From Rhodobacterales bacterium HTCC2255 (lineage in GTDB: Bacteria; Pseudomonadota; Alphaproteobacteria; Rhodobacterales; Rhodobacteraceae), in NCBI GenBank assembly GCA_000153745.1, contig DS022282.1, positions 901,395 through 965,394 on the forward strand: a stretch of 64,000 bases of DNA, in the 5' to 3' direction. Below, in pieces: positions 55,419-64,000 of this stretch; the first letter of the stretch is position 1; each line of letters opens with the position of its first letter. Made by a program: the position numbers and the translations under genes. Under the pieces are notes generated by a model, which was not told the DNA's origin, did not search any database, and worked only from the letters and a program-made list of their open reading frames with translations.

Positions 55419-56744
55419 CTAGTTTGAAATCATAGTCAGCTCAATCTTTTTAAATCGAAGGCCTAGCGTAATACCCCGTGCCATATAAAATACTATTAAT
55501 GCTAGCCACAATCCATGGTTGCCAAAACTAGGTAAAAATATAAATAAACTCACGATGTAAATAGCAAATGAAATTAACATCATATTTCGCATATCAGCTG
55601 TTCTTGTTGCACCAATGAAAATACCATCAAGCATCCATGATGCGGCTCCAATAAGTGGCGCAATAATCATCCATGGTAAGTATTGCACAGTAATATATTG
55701 AACATCGTTTGAAGTAGTCATCAAGCTAATAAGTATACCACCAAACAGTCCAAAAAATATTGCCATTATTATTACAGTAATAGCACCCCACATTGATGTC
55801 ATCTTTACCGTCTGGCGGAAATTATCTATTTTCTTTGCACCTACAGCCTTACCCACCAAAGACTCTGAAGCTACTGCAAAGCCATCCAACCCATAAGATG
55901 CTATATGTAGAAATTGGATTAATATTTGATTAGCAGCTAATGTTTCATCATCAAATGAAGACCCAAAAAACATAAAACTAAGTATCGCAGCTTGCAATAA
56001 AAGTGTTCGGACTAGAATGTCACTGTTTACAATTGCCATTCTTTTTAATTGCACTGTATCAAAAATGTAATTTTTATTTTTCCAAAGTCTGTTTCCAAAT
56101 GCTTCTTTTGTTACCCAGATGCCAATTAGCAAACCAGTCCATTCAGCTATCAAACTGGCATATGCAACTCCTGCAACTCCCATATCAAATTTAAGAACAA
56201 ATATTACGTCTAATAAAATATTTATACTGTTCATAAAAAATTGAATGAAAAATACAGATTTTGTTTTTTCTTTAGCAATTAACCAACCAGTAATTCCATA
56301 AAGACCTATAACTGCAGGACCACTATAAATTCTTATATCTAGGTATTCTTTAGCTAAAGATTTTACTTCCATTGATGCAGGTGAAAGCCATAGTGCACCA
56401 AAAAAAAGCGGTACCTGCACTACAATAAAAAATAAACCAATTGCGAATCCAATTGTTAAAGAACGAATTAGTAAAGCATTTGCTTCTATATTATTTCCCT
56501 CACCTAAAGCTTGTGCAGTCAAGCCAGATATACCCATACGCAAAAAACCAAAAAGCCAAAATATTGCGGTTAAGATTACTGCTGCAATACCTACAGCACC
56601 TATTGGTGTGGCAAGCCCCATTTGTCCTACAACAGCAGTATCTACTGCCCCCAAAATTGGTATCGTTGCATTGGACAAAACAACTGGAAATGCTAAAAAT
56701 AAAACACGTTTATGGGTAATTTCTGAGGATATAATTTTATTCAT
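55419..56744 (-). CDS. MATE-family efflux transporter
   Basis: 441 residues from the ATG at 56744; an alternative TTG ten codons earlier would add a charged extension. Twelve membrane helices in two halves are visible. LAFPVVLSNATIPILGAVDT (about 17-36) is the family N-terminal helix, and the second half begins near residue 240. The closest group is the DinF-like branch. It exports organic cations or metabolites in exchange for H+ or Na+. The gene is divergent from the ArsP_2-like transporter. Confidence 0.9.
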   Translation of the reverse strand: MNKIISSEITHKRVLFLAFPVVLSNATIPILGAVDTAVVGQMGLATPIGAVGIAAVILTAIFWLFGFLRMGISGLTAQALGEGNNIEANALLIRSLTIGFAIGLFFIVVQVPLFFGALWLSPASMEVKSLAKEYLDIRIYSGPAVIGLYGITGWLIAKEKTKSVFFIQFFMNSINILLDVIFVLKFDMGVAGVAYASLIAEWTGLLIGIWVTKEAFGNRLWKNKNYIFDTVQLKRMAIVNSDILVRTLLLQAAILSFMFFGSSFDDETLAANQILIQFLHIASYGLDGFAVASESLVGKAVGAKKIDNFRQTVKMTSMWGAITVIIMAIFFGLFGGILISLMTTSNDVQYITVQYLPWMIIAPLIGAASWMLDGIFIGATRTADMRNMMLISFAIYIVSLFIFLPSFGNHGLWLALIVFYMARGITLGLRFKKIELTMISN

Positions 56745-56845
56745 TAAGGGCTTTCTTTCATTCTTAATGTGCAAGAAAGAATATAATTTAACAACAATTT
56801 AAATTTCTACTTGCGAATAGTTCTCACTTGCATTAGGTGAATTTT

Positions 56846-57997
56846 ATGTACAGTGAAAATTCCCAGAGAAATCAGAAAGTTTTGGCTAATCAAAATATAG
56901 GTCCATTTAGAACTAAACGTTTATTTTTGATTATAATGTTATTCCTATTAGCCGTGTTTCCTGCAGAGATTGGTGAATACACACGCGCAGCACTTGAAGA
57001 TGCATATATTGGTGTATCCGTGTTTGTCGCAATGACACTTGCATTTTTCTATTTTGCTGAAAAAATATCAGGTAATAATATTTCAGAACTATTTAAAAAA
57101 GCAAAGTTTGCTCAAGTACCCCTTGCTTCTTTTATGGGAGCTTTGCCTGGATGTGGTGGGGCGGTTGTAGTAGTAGCCGCTTATTCATCTGGTTCTGTGA
57201 GCCTTGGGGCAGTTGTTGCCACATTAACTGCCACAATGGGAGATGCAGCATTCTTGTTAATTGCAAAGCGTCCAGATGTTGCGATTATATTGTTACCCAC
57301 TTCATTCATTGTTGGCATTATAACCGGATATGTTGTAGATATATTTGATAAGACTAGAGAAAATACATCATTAAAAATTGATAGTATTTCTTTAATAAAT
57401 GTTACGAAAAATCGCCAATTTCTTTATGTAATCTATTCAATAATTGTAATACCTGGATTCATATTTGCAGTCTTAGGTCTCCTACAATATGAATTTAATG
57501 AATATGTTACACAATTCATTACTACAATCTCTTTTATTGGAATTTCCATAGGTATGTTAATATGGGCAACTTCAAGTATTAAAACAATGACCAACCCTAA
57601 AGAAACTACAATATCTAGGATGTCTGAAGAAACTAGCTTTATCACTGCATGGGTTATTCTGGCATTTTTATTATTTGAATATGCAACAAATATTGCAGGA
57701 TTGGATTTGCAATCATGGTTTGAAGCAGTTGGTATTTTAGTGCCATTGATTGCTATTTTAATTGGATTTATTCCTGGGTGTGGACCACAAATACTAGTCA
57801 CAACATTTTATATAAATGGACTAATTCCTTTTGCTGCATTAATTGGAAATTCAATTGCAAATGATGGTGATGCACTATTCCCAGCAATTGCAATTAATCC
57901 CAAAGTTGCGATTATTGCGACATTATATAGTTCAGTTCCAGCTGTAATTGTTGCGTATGGCTTCTACTTTTATATGCCTAATTATTTAACACCTTGA
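56846..57997 (+). CDS. ArsP_2-like ten-helix putative heavy-metal exporter
   Basis: 383 residues from the ATG at 56846, which has AGGTGA six bases upstream; a GTG three codons earlier is part of that site. About ten membrane helices in two similar halves. Each half has a proline-glycine-cysteine motif: GALPGCGGAVVVV (about residue 100) and GFIPGCGPQILVT (about residue 315). Such motifs place it in the putative heavy-metal exporter family (PF11449-like). Some homologues are annotated as manganese transporters. The ion is not predictable here. Confidence 0.82.
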   Translation: MYSENSQRNQKVLANQNIGPFRTKRLFLIIMLFLLAVFPAEIGEYTRAALEDAYIGVSVFVAMTLAFFYFAEKISGNNISELFKKAKFAQVPLASFMGALPGCGGAVVVVAAYSSGSVSLGAVVATLTATMGDAAFLLIAKRPDVAIILLPTSFIVGIITGYVVDIFDKTRENTSLKIDSISLINVTKNRQFLYVIYSIIVIPGFIFAVLGLLQYEFNEYVTQFITTISFIGISIGMLIWATSSIKTMTNPKETTISRMSEETSFITAWVILAFLLFEYATNIAGLDLQSWFEAVGILVPLIAILIGFIPGCGPQILVTTFYINGLIPFAALIGNSIANDGDALFPAIAINPKVAIIATLYSSVPAVIVAYGFYFYMPNYLTP

Positions 57998-58009
57998 AAC
58001 TCAATTAAA

Positions 58010-58029
58010 CTATCTTAATATAAAGATAG
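58010..58029 (+). repeat. Inverted repeat between the exporter and MerR genes
   Basis: CTATCTT and AAGATAG form a perfect 7-bp inverted repeat with a 6-base centre, about 10 bases before the MerR ATG. It is positioned as an operator or as a leader hairpin. There is no T-run, so a terminator is unlikely. Confidence 0.45.
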
Positions 58030-58038
58030 AGGTGAATA

Positions 58039-58431
58039 ATGTCAGATGAAAAATTGACTTTAAAAGAGATGTGTGAGGCTTACGAAGTAACACCAAGAAC
58101 TCTACGATATTATGAATATATTGAGTTATTAATTCCAGAAAAAATTGGAAAAAAAAGGTTTTATGGTAATAAAGAAAAAGCACTCTTAAGACTAATAAAA
58201 CGTGGCAGACGCTTTGGGTTTTCTCTTGAAGAAATTCGCCAATGGCTTGCAATGTATGACAGAAAGAACCAAAATCAAACACAGGTTGAAGCTTGGATAA
58301 GCATGGCCAACAAACAAACAATAGAGCTAGAAGATCGAAAATCAGAAATACAAAGAGCGATCGATGATATAAAAAATCTACGGATAGATGCCGAAAAAGA
58401 ACTAGAAGTGCTTTTGAAAAAAAGTAATTAA
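58039..58431 (+). CDS. MerR-family regulator without metal-binding cysteines
   Basis: 130 residues. The N-terminal winged helix-turn-helix (LTLKEMCEAYEVTPRTLRYY, then ELLIPEKIG and KKRFYGNKEKALL) is canonical, followed by a dimerising coiled coil (about 80-125). The only cysteine is in the DNA-binding part (position 12), so it lacks the C-terminal metal site of CueR, ZntR or MerR. It may respond to an organic ligand. Similar 130-residue proteins are common in Rhodobacteraceae. It follows the exporter gene by 41 bases, but that need not mean it senses the exported metal. Confidence 0.9.
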   Translation: MSDEKLTLKEMCEAYEVTPRTLRYYEYIELLIPEKIGKKRFYGNKEKALLRLIKRGRRFGFSLEEIRQWLAMYDRKNQNQTQVEAWISMANKQTIELEDRKSEIQRAIDDIKNLRIDAEKELEVLLKKSN

Positions 58432-58498
58432 GTTTAGAGTAAAATTATATCAAATTAAATGATCAGAAATTACTAATTTTGAACTGGCAAAAAACTAA

Positions 58499-59500
58499 AT
58501 GACGGCAATTAAAGAATTTGAAAGACTTGAATCACTGGGTCTTTGGCGAGATTTGAAAGATTCACAACGTAGAGAAGTAGTAGTGTCTTTTGGTGAGTCT
58601 ACATTGGTTTTAAGCGATATAAATAACCGTCCAATTACTCATTGGTCACTTGCTGCTATAGAAGATGCTGGCAATAGCGAAAATGGAATAATCTTTACTG
58701 TTGATGATCTTGGTGAAGAAACTTTAGAAATCGACGATCAAATAATGATTTCTGCAATATACAAAATAAAAGCATCAATTGAAGCAAGGCGTCCTCATCC
58801 TGGTAGACTAAGGTTGTTTTTAGGGGCAAGTATTTTGATATCATTTTTAGGAGTATCTATATTTTGGCTACCAAATGCGCTGACACAATATGCATCAAAT
58901 ATTGTACCAGATTCTAAAGCTGTTGAAATTGGTGAAGTAATTCTAAAATCAATTCAAAAAACAACAGGTTCGACTTGCAGCACGCCATTAGGAGAGCGTG
59001 CTCTTAGGCGTTTAGAAAATCGTGTTATTGGCTCACCATCCAACCGAATACAAATAATTGAAATGGGCAATCGTCCAAGCTTACATCTACCCGGTGGAAA
59101 TATCCTACTAAACTATAGACTAACTTTGAATGAACCTAATGCAAATTTAATAGCTGGCTATGCAATACTTGAAAGAGCTATTGAAGATGAGAAATCTCCA
59201 TTATTTGATTTATTTAAATCGATGGGATTGAAGAAAACATTAAAATTCTTGGGTACTGGAGATATAGACAACTCTGATTTAGAATATTTTGCAAATAAGC
59301 AACTCTTCGGCTCCCTCTCTGCACCAAAAGCAGATACAATCAGTGAACTATTCAATGTAGCAGAGATTCCTCGGACGCGGTTTGCCAATCATGCAAATCG
59401 CTCTGATTTACTCATTGCAAACGATCTCATGGCAGAAGAATATCTGCCTATTCTTGATGAAGTAGATTGGTTAAATTTACAAGAAATATGCGAAAATTAA
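58499..59500 (+). CDS. Membrane-anchored M48-like protein lacking HExxH
   Basis: 333 residues. A soluble N-terminal part (about 1-95) is followed by one membrane helix (about 103-125) and a C-terminal domain (about 135-333) that contains LHLPGGNILLNYRLTL, the fold motif of M48 zinc peptidases. At the place where M48 enzymes have HExxH this protein reads AGYAILERAIED, so it is probably not a peptidase. Similar proteins occur in Rhodobacteraceae near lol genes, as I recall. The stop overlaps that of lolD on the other strand. The function is unknown; a chaperone-like or regulatory role is only a guess. Confidence 0.78.
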   Translation: MTAIKEFERLESLGLWRDLKDSQRREVVVSFGESTLVLSDINNRPITHWSLAAIEDAGNSENGIIFTVDDLGEETLEIDDQIMISAIYKIKASIEARRPHPGRLRLFLGASILISFLGVSIFWLPNALTQYASNIVPDSKAVEIGEVILKSIQKTTGSTCSTPLGERALRRLENRVIGSPSNRIQIIEMGNRPSLHLPGGNILLNYRLTLNEPNANLIAGYAILERAIEDEKSPLFDLFKSMGLKKTLKFLGTGDIDNSDLEYFANKQLFGSLSAPKADTISELFNVAEIPRTRFANHANRSDLLIANDLMAEEYLPILDEVDWLNLQEICEN

Positions 59501-60177
59501 ACTTCGACTATCTTACCTTTCTTGAGTGCAATTTGCCGATCCATGAGTTGAGATAGTTCATAATTATGCGTAGCTATTACTGCTGACATGCCTGTCTTTC
59601 GAACTAGCTTCATCAAAAGCTCAAAAACATGCATAGCAGTATCAGGGTCTAAGTTTCCTGTAGGTTCATCCGCAAGTAGTAATTTTGGTGAGTTCACCAT
59701 AGCTCTGCAAAAAGCAACTCTTTGTTGCTCACCCCCCGACAACTCTGCAGGACGATGATATGCTCGATCTTCAAGGTTTACAGAAACTAGAAGATCCATT
59801 GCACGCTGTAATGAATTGGGCTTGCTAACGCCATCAGCTAGTTGAGGTAAAATTAAATTTTCAATTGCATTGAACTCTGGCAGTAAATGATGAAATTGGT
59901 AAATGAAGCCAATATCTTGCCTTCTTGTTTTTGTACGTTTTCGATCATGTAAGTTAGTATGATCAACATCATCAATTTTGACTTGACCGTGATCTGCATT
60001 ATCTAAAAGACCTGAAATATGTAGAAGTGTTGACTTTCCTGCACCAGAAGGAGCTATTAATCCAACAACCTCTCCTTTTTCTACATTAAGGTTTACTTGA
60101 TCCAAGACAGTGATTTGATTTGGTTGGCCTAATTTATATGTTTTAGAAACATTATTTAAAGTAAGAATATTAGTCAT
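59497..60177 (-). CDS. lolD: Lipoprotein-releasing ABC transporter ATPase LolD
   Basis: 226 residues from the ATG at 60177, which overlaps the lolC stop by eight bases; frames beginning at 60213 would lie in lolC. Walker A APSGAGKSTL, signature LSGGEQQRVAFCRA, Walker B LLADEPTGNLD, and the IGFIYQFHHLLPEFNAIENL stretch typical of LolD/MacB-type ATPases. It energises release of lipoproteins from the inner membrane together with LolC/E. Confidence 0.95.
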   Translation of the reverse strand: MTNILTLNNVSKTYKLGQPNQITVLDQVNLNVEKGEVVGLIAPSGAGKSTLLHISGLLDNADHGQVKIDDVDHTNLHDRKRTKTRRQDIGFIYQFHHLLPEFNAIENLILPQLADGVSKPNSLQRAMDLLVSVNLEDRAYHRPAELSGGEQQRVAFCRAMVNSPKLLLADEPTGNLDPDTAMHVFELLMKLVRKTGMSAVIATHNYELSQLMDRQIALKKGKIVEV

Positions 60178-61456
60178 AGCGCAATGCCTCAACAGGCCGC
60201 ATTCTAGCTGCACGCCGAGCAGGAAAGTATGTAATTAAAAAAGTTAATCCCAATGATAAAGAACAAGCTTTTAAAATGTCTTGAAAGCGCAATTCAGCAG
60301 GTAAATTTGATAATAAATATTTTTCTGCAGTCCATACACCACCGCCTGAAATATAATTTATAAAGTTAAATATTGGGTCTAAATAAACAACAAAAATGCA
60401 CCCAAATATAACTCCAAATACTGTCCCAATAATTCCAGTAAAGGCACCACATATGAAGAAAATACGCAGAATTGACCCCTCAGTTAGGCCCATAGTTCGT
60501 AAAATTCCAATATCATGGCTTTTATTCTTAACCAACATGATTAAACCAGAAACAATGTTCATAGTAGCAATTAAAACAAGAATAGAGAGAATAATAAACA
60601 TTATGTTATCCTCCATCTGTAAAGCGTTTAAAAAACCACCATTAGCATCACGCCATGTCCATATTAGTGCACTATTTGACATAGAGGATAATAATAAAAT
60701 TTTCAGATCATCAATATCCTCTGGCTCATTCACAATAACCTCAAACTCATCGACTCTACCTTCACTATTAAAGTAAATTTGAGCATCAGCTAAAGGCATA
60801 TATATTCTTGTATTGTCGATATCGTATCGGCCAACCTGAAATATATAAACCACTTCAAAACCATTTATGCGGGGACTAGTCCCAAAGGCTGTTTTAACTC
60901 CGTCTGGAGATATCAAAGTTAAAGTATCACCTAATTTCAGCCCTAATGATCTTGCTATTCCAGATCCAATGGCAATTCCCTTTTCAAAGCTATCTATAGA
61001 CCCATATGATAACTCAGGAGACATTATCAATGGTAGCTTTTTTATATCAATCAATGTTTCACCAAAAACTTCAACACCTTGATTTTGTCCATTTGCATTA
61101 GCCATAACTTGGCCTTTCACAACCGGAGACACACTTAAGACACCTTCAATATTTTCAATATTATTTTTTATCTGATTATAATTAGCAAAGCCAGAAACGA
61201 CTACTCCATCATTATTAATATATGGTGAGTTATATATGCTAGCATGTGCATTAGCTCCTAATATGGTATTAACAAATTCTGCACGAAAACCAGTTCGTAC
61301 AGCAAGAGTTGCTATTAAAGCAAATACAGCTAGTGAAATACCAATGAGTGATATCCAAGTCATAGATGATATACCACCATCAGATCTTTTAGATCGAAGG
61401 TAGCGTATAGCAATCATCCATTCATATCTATTAAATGGGTTAATAAAAGATATCAT
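60170..61456 (-). CDS. lolC: Lipoprotein-releasing permease LolC/LolE
   Basis: 428 residues with the MacB-FtsX layout: one membrane helix near residue 40, a large periplasmic domain (about 60-280) and three helices at the C-terminal end (with LRTMGLTEGSILRIFFICG). RYLRSKRSDGGISSMTWISL lies before the first helix. Only one permease gene is seen here, so it probably forms a homodimer, as in many alphaproteobacteria, but a second copy elsewhere is not excluded. It is co-transcribed with lolD. The proS gene lies just upstream on the same strand. Confidence 0.93.
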   Translation of the reverse strand: MISFINPFNRYEWMIAIRYLRSKRSDGGISSMTWISLIGISLAVFALIATLAVRTGFRAEFVNTILGANAHASIYNSPYINNDGVVVSGFANYNQIKNNIENIEGVLSVSPVVKGQVMANANGQNQGVEVFGETLIDIKKLPLIMSPELSYGSIDSFEKGIAIGSGIARSLGLKLGDTLTLISPDGVKTAFGTSPRINGFEVVYIFQVGRYDIDNTRIYMPLADAQIYFNSEGRVDEFEVIVNEPEDIDDLKILLLSSMSNSALIWTWRDANGGFLNALQMEDNIMFIILSILVLIATMNIVSGLIMLVKNKSHDIGILRTMGLTEGSILRIFFICGAFTGIIGTVFGVIFGCIFVVYLDPIFNFINYISGGGVWTAEKYLLSNLPAELRFQDILKACSLSLGLTFLITYFPARRAARMRPVEALRYD

Positions 61457-61511
61457 TCAATATTTTTCTTTTGTATCAAAATTTAATATCCTAAAAAATA
61501 ATTTGTTATAT

Positions 61512-62852
61512 TTATACTAGCTTTGAATATACTTTTGCTAATTTTTCCATCGCTAACTCAGGTGGAAGTTCTTCACTAACACCTGTCCTACGACATGTTA
61601 ATTCCACTACTCCATTTTTTAGCCCGCGAGGGCCAACAGTTATACGCCATGGCAACCCTATCAAATCCATAGATGCAAATTTGGCTCCAGCACGCTCTGA
61701 TCTATCATCATATAATGGATCAATGCCTAATAAACTGGCAGATTTGTATAAATTTTCACAGGCTAAATCCGCTTGATCATCACCTTGTTTTAAATTTACT
61801 ATCCCTACTCCAAATGGAGACACTGCTTCAGGCCATATTATTCCATTCTCATCATGAGAAGCCTCGATAATAGCTCCAACCATTCTTGAGACACCAATAC
61901 CATGACTTCCCATATGTACGGGAATTTCACCGTCGTTTGGTGTACTTACTTTAGCATTCATAGATTCAGAATATTTTGTACCAAAATAAAATATTTGCCC
62001 AACCTCTATCCCACGAGATGTCATCTGACGCTCATCTGGAATTTTAGCAAACAGTTCAGGATTATGCGTTTCATCAGTCCTAGCATATGGAGTAGTCCAT
62101 TCTTTAAATATAGATGCACACTCATCCCAATTATTATAATCTATTTCTTTGTCACCGAGGCTTAAATCAAGAATATTACGGTCAAAGAATACTTCAGACT
62201 CACCTGTATCTGCTAAAACTAAAAATTCATGTGTATCTTCACCACCAATAGGACCACTATCTGCTCGCATAGGAATTGCTTTCATCCCCATCCGTTCGTA
62301 AGTGCGCAAATAACTAACCATATGCCTATTGTATGAATGCATTGCAGCTTCTTTATTTAGATCAAAGTTATAACCATCTTTCATGAGAAATTCTCGGCCT
62401 CGCATTACACCAAAACGTGGCCTAACCTCATCACGGAATTTCCATTGTATGTGATATAATGTCATTGGTAAGTCTTTGTATGATTTGACACTATTACGAA
62501 AAATATCAGTAATTAGTTCTTCATTCGTAGGCCCAAATAACATGTCGCGACCATGTCTGTCAGTAATTCGCAACATTTCTTTCCCGTAATCATCATATCG
62601 TCCTGATTCACGCCATAAATCAGCAGATTGAATTGTAGGCATTAACATTGGATTATGGCCTGCGCGTATTTGTTCGTCATGTACGATATTTTCCAACTTT
62701 CGCAAAACTTTATAGCCCATAGGCAGCCATGAATAAATTCCAGACTGCGCTTGCCGGATCATCCCAGCCCTAAGCATTAATCTATGGCTAGCTATCTGAG
62801 CATCACTTGGGTTTTCTTTTAATATTGGTAAAAAATATTTACTTAGACGCAT
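61512..62852 (-). CDS. proS: Prolyl-tRNA synthetase, short type without editing insertion
   Basis: 446 residues from the ATG at 62852, with AGGA seven bases upstream; an earlier in-frame ATG would add seven residues. Class II motifs are present: [28 protein letters not shown] and [13 protein letters not shown]. The roughly 180-residue editing (INS) domain of the long bacterial type is missing, as in alphaproteobacteria, so mischarged Ala-tRNA-Pro must be corrected by a separate protein. It charges tRNA-Pro. Confidence 0.95.
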   Translation of the reverse strand: MRLSKYFLPILKENPSDAQIASHRLMLRAGMIRQAQSGIYSWLPMGYKVLRKLENIVHDEQIRAGHNPMLMPTIQSADLWRESGRYDDYGKEMLRITDRHGRDMLFGPTNEELITDIFRNSVKSYKDLPMTLYHIQWKFRDEVRPRFGVMRGREFLMKDGYNFDLNKEAAMHSYNRHMVSYLRTYERMGMKAIPMRADSGPIGGEDTHEFLVLADTGESEVFFDRNILDLSLGDKEIDYNNWDECASIFKEWTTPYARTDETHNPELFAKIPDERQMTSRGIEVGQIFYFGTKYSESMNAKVSTPNDGEIPVHMGSHGIGVSRMVGAIIEASHDENGIIWPEAVSPFGVGIVNLKQGDDQADLACENLYKSASLLGIDPLYDDRSERAGAKFASMDLIGLPWRITVGPRGLKNGVVELTCRRTGVSEELPPELAMEKLAKVYSKLV

Positions 62853-62921
62853 AAGCTTTTCCTTAAAAATCAAATTTAATTTTATCTAGGCTATTGTTGA
62901 TCAGCACGCAACACTTCCACA

Positions 62922-63617
62922 TCAAACATAATCAAGTGATGCATCATTAAAAAAAGAATCTAGAACATTTCTAGCTAATTTAATTGATATAGGTTTACCT
63001 ACTTTTAATGCACCTTTATCAAGCTCATTTACGAGATAAGATATTGAAGCAAATGATCTTTCCATTCGCTTTAGAAGATATGTTACAACCTTAGGATCAA
63101 TAGCTATTTGACGATCATTAAACTGTTTAATCAATACAGCATTTAACAAAACATCATCCGGAGACTGTAATTGAGCAACAGATGTTCCTTGAATACGACT
63201 CAATAAATCCGGCAATAATAAATTCCAAGTACTTGGAGTGCTGCAACCTGTAATTAATAATGGTGCACCAGATTCTTGAGCTAGATTATGTAAATGGAAT
63301 GCGTGCGCTTCGAGTTCTTGATTGCCAGCTATAACTTCAAACCCTTCCAAACATAGTGCGGACTGTGATGCTACTTGTAAATCAATATCCATCAAATATT
63401 TAGCTTCGATTCTAACTCCATTAGTCATTTCAGTCCAAATATTTGCTAAATGAGATTTGCCTGAACCGCTTGGCCCTATTAGAATTAGTTTTGATAATGG
63501 CCAATTTTTCCAATTTTCTAAAATCTTAACAGCAGTTGAATTTGAAGACGTTACAAAAAAATCTTCGCGGCCAAATGCTGTTTTTATTGGTAAATCAAAA
63601 GTTAATTGATCAGGCAT
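62922..63617 (-). CDS. hdaA: DnaA-homologue HdaA (replication initiation regulator)
   Basis: 231 residues from the ATG at 63617, which has GAGG six bases upstream. An in-frame start at 63758 would run into nadK, so I reject it. MPDQLTFDLPIKTAFGRED opens the typical Hda N-terminus, where the QLTFDLP element binds the beta clamp. IGPSGSGKSHLANIW is the P-loop. A DnaA-like lid and arginine-finger region follow. It helps inactivate ATP-DnaA after initiation. It is coded 10 bases downstream of nadK. Confidence 0.93.
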   Translation of the reverse strand: MPDQLTFDLPIKTAFGREDFFVTSSNSTAVKILENWKNWPLSKLILIGPSGSGKSHLANIWTEMTNGVRIEAKYLMDIDLQVASQSALCLEGFEVIAGNQELEAHAFHLHNLAQESGAPLLITGCSTPSTWNLLLPDLLSRIQGTSVAQLQSPDDVLLNAVLIKQFNDRQIAIDPKVVTYLLKRMERSFASISYLVNELDKGALKVGKPISIKLARNVLDSFFNDASLDYV

Positions 63618-63627
63618 TGTTAACCTC

Positions 63628-64000
63628 TTAAACAAATTGCTCACGTAATAAGCGCTCTTCAAGACCATGTCCGGGGTCAAACATAATTCTGTGTTTATGA
63701 TCTGGTGCACTAAATATATCAACAGATAGTATATCATATGCTTTCTTACTATCAGCACTAGCTGTTACAGGACGTTTCTCAGGCTCTAAAACATCTATTC
63801 GAACGTGAGCTGATTCAGGTAATAATGCTCCTCGCCATCGCCTTGGCCTAAATGCTGACATCGCTGTCATCGCTAATATTTCTGCTCCAATTGGTAAAAT
63901 TGGGCCATGAGCTGAATAATTATATGCTGTAGATCCAGCTGGAGTTGATAACAATGCACCATCACAGACTAACTCTGGCAATCGGATACGATCATCTACT
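63628..64000 (-). CDS. nadK: NAD kinase, C-terminal part (5' end beyond window)
   Basis: The open frame runs from the right edge (VDDRIRLPELVCDGALLSTP) to the stop at 63628, about 123 codons. DGALLSTPAGSTAYNYSAHG, then GPILPIGA and LEERLLREQF, match the C-terminal domain of bacterial NAD kinases, including the substrate-binding TPTGSTAYSLSAGG-type loop. It phosphorylates NAD to NADP. The N-terminal GGDG catalytic motif lies outside the window. Confidence 0.9.
   Translation of the reverse strand, partial: VDDRIRLPELVCDGALLSTPAGSTAYNYSAHGPILPIGAEILAMTAMSAFRPRRWRGALLPESAHVRIDVLEPEKRPVTASADSKKAYDILSVDIFSAPDHKHRIMFDPGHGLEERLLREQFV

Noticed and set aside
63618..63758. 47-residue N-terminal extension of hdaA
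   Set aside because: It runs through the 3' end of nadK. The clamp-binding N-terminus and ribosome-binding site support 63617.
1..64000. tRNA, rRNA, CRISPR, insertion sequences, attachment sites or replication origin
   Set aside because: I read the intergenic regions and saw no cloverleaf-like, repeat-spacer, transposase or DnaA-box cluster pattern. Eye inspection can miss diverged elements.

Overview
The window is one strand of an AT-rich, densely packed genome. Intergenic gaps are short, many genes overlap by 1-4 bases (ATGA or TAATG junctions), and no tRNA, rRNA, IS element, phage or CRISPR was seen. The gene set is alphaproteobacterial: gapR, hdaA, a proS without the editing domain, DUF952-pyrD, lolCD, and a degenerate M48-like protein of a kind I associate with Rhodobacteraceae. 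With the low GC, this suggests a streamlined marine alphaproteobacterium, possibly a low-GC Rhodobacterales lineage. The lineage is inferred from gene content and was not measured.

Region 1 (1-14.8 kb) is an accessory catabolic island. A minus-strand operon of 12 genes runs from a MalK-type ATPase at 11494 off the left edge: ATPase, solute-binding protein, two permeases, SnoaL-like protein, HisD-family (HpsN-like) dehydrogenase, SnoaL-like protein, SDR, LacI repressor, SnoaL-like protein, double cupin, and a MetE-C-terminal-like protein. A sigma70-type promoter directly abutting a LacI-type operator precedes it. Divergently transcribed are a fourth SnoaL-like protein, pxpB, pxpC and a DUF1330 gene. 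I could not identify the substrate. This is the best candidate for an undescribed pathway.

Region 2 (14.9-26.5 kb) is a serine-cycle locus arranged divergently around a LuxR-type regulator: luxR-mcl-gckA on minus, and sgaA-mtkA-mtkB-hprA-ppc-glyA on plus, closed by a strong terminator. The regulator has a receiver domain without its phosphorylation residues.

Region 3 (26.5-34.8 kb) holds a Pit phosphate transporter preceded by a Pho box, a phoB-like gene with an apparent frameshift, a 998-residue kinase-M23-aminotransferase fusion, an orphan betaine-type binding protein, and pabC-pabB. Region 4 (35-48 kb) is mostly housekeeping: carB, pyc, lysE-type exporter, a two-domain iron-type permease, gapR, a small membrane protein, an alpha/beta hydrolase and thrS.

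Region 5 (47.9-53.5 kb) is a tightly coupled operon: Rieske oxygenase, a 76-residue protein, a dimethylglycine-dehydrogenase-like FAD/GcvT protein and a P5C-reductase-like protein, preceded by a LysR regulator. It probably demethylates a quaternary or N-methyl amine and passes one-carbon units to tetrahydrofolate. PabBC (folate) and the serine cycle in the same window would fit that use. Region 6 (53.6-64 kb) is VOC protein, DUF952-pyrD, MATE exporter, an ArsP_2-like transporter with a MerR gene, the M48-like protein, lolD-lolC, proS, hdaA and the 3' part of nadK.
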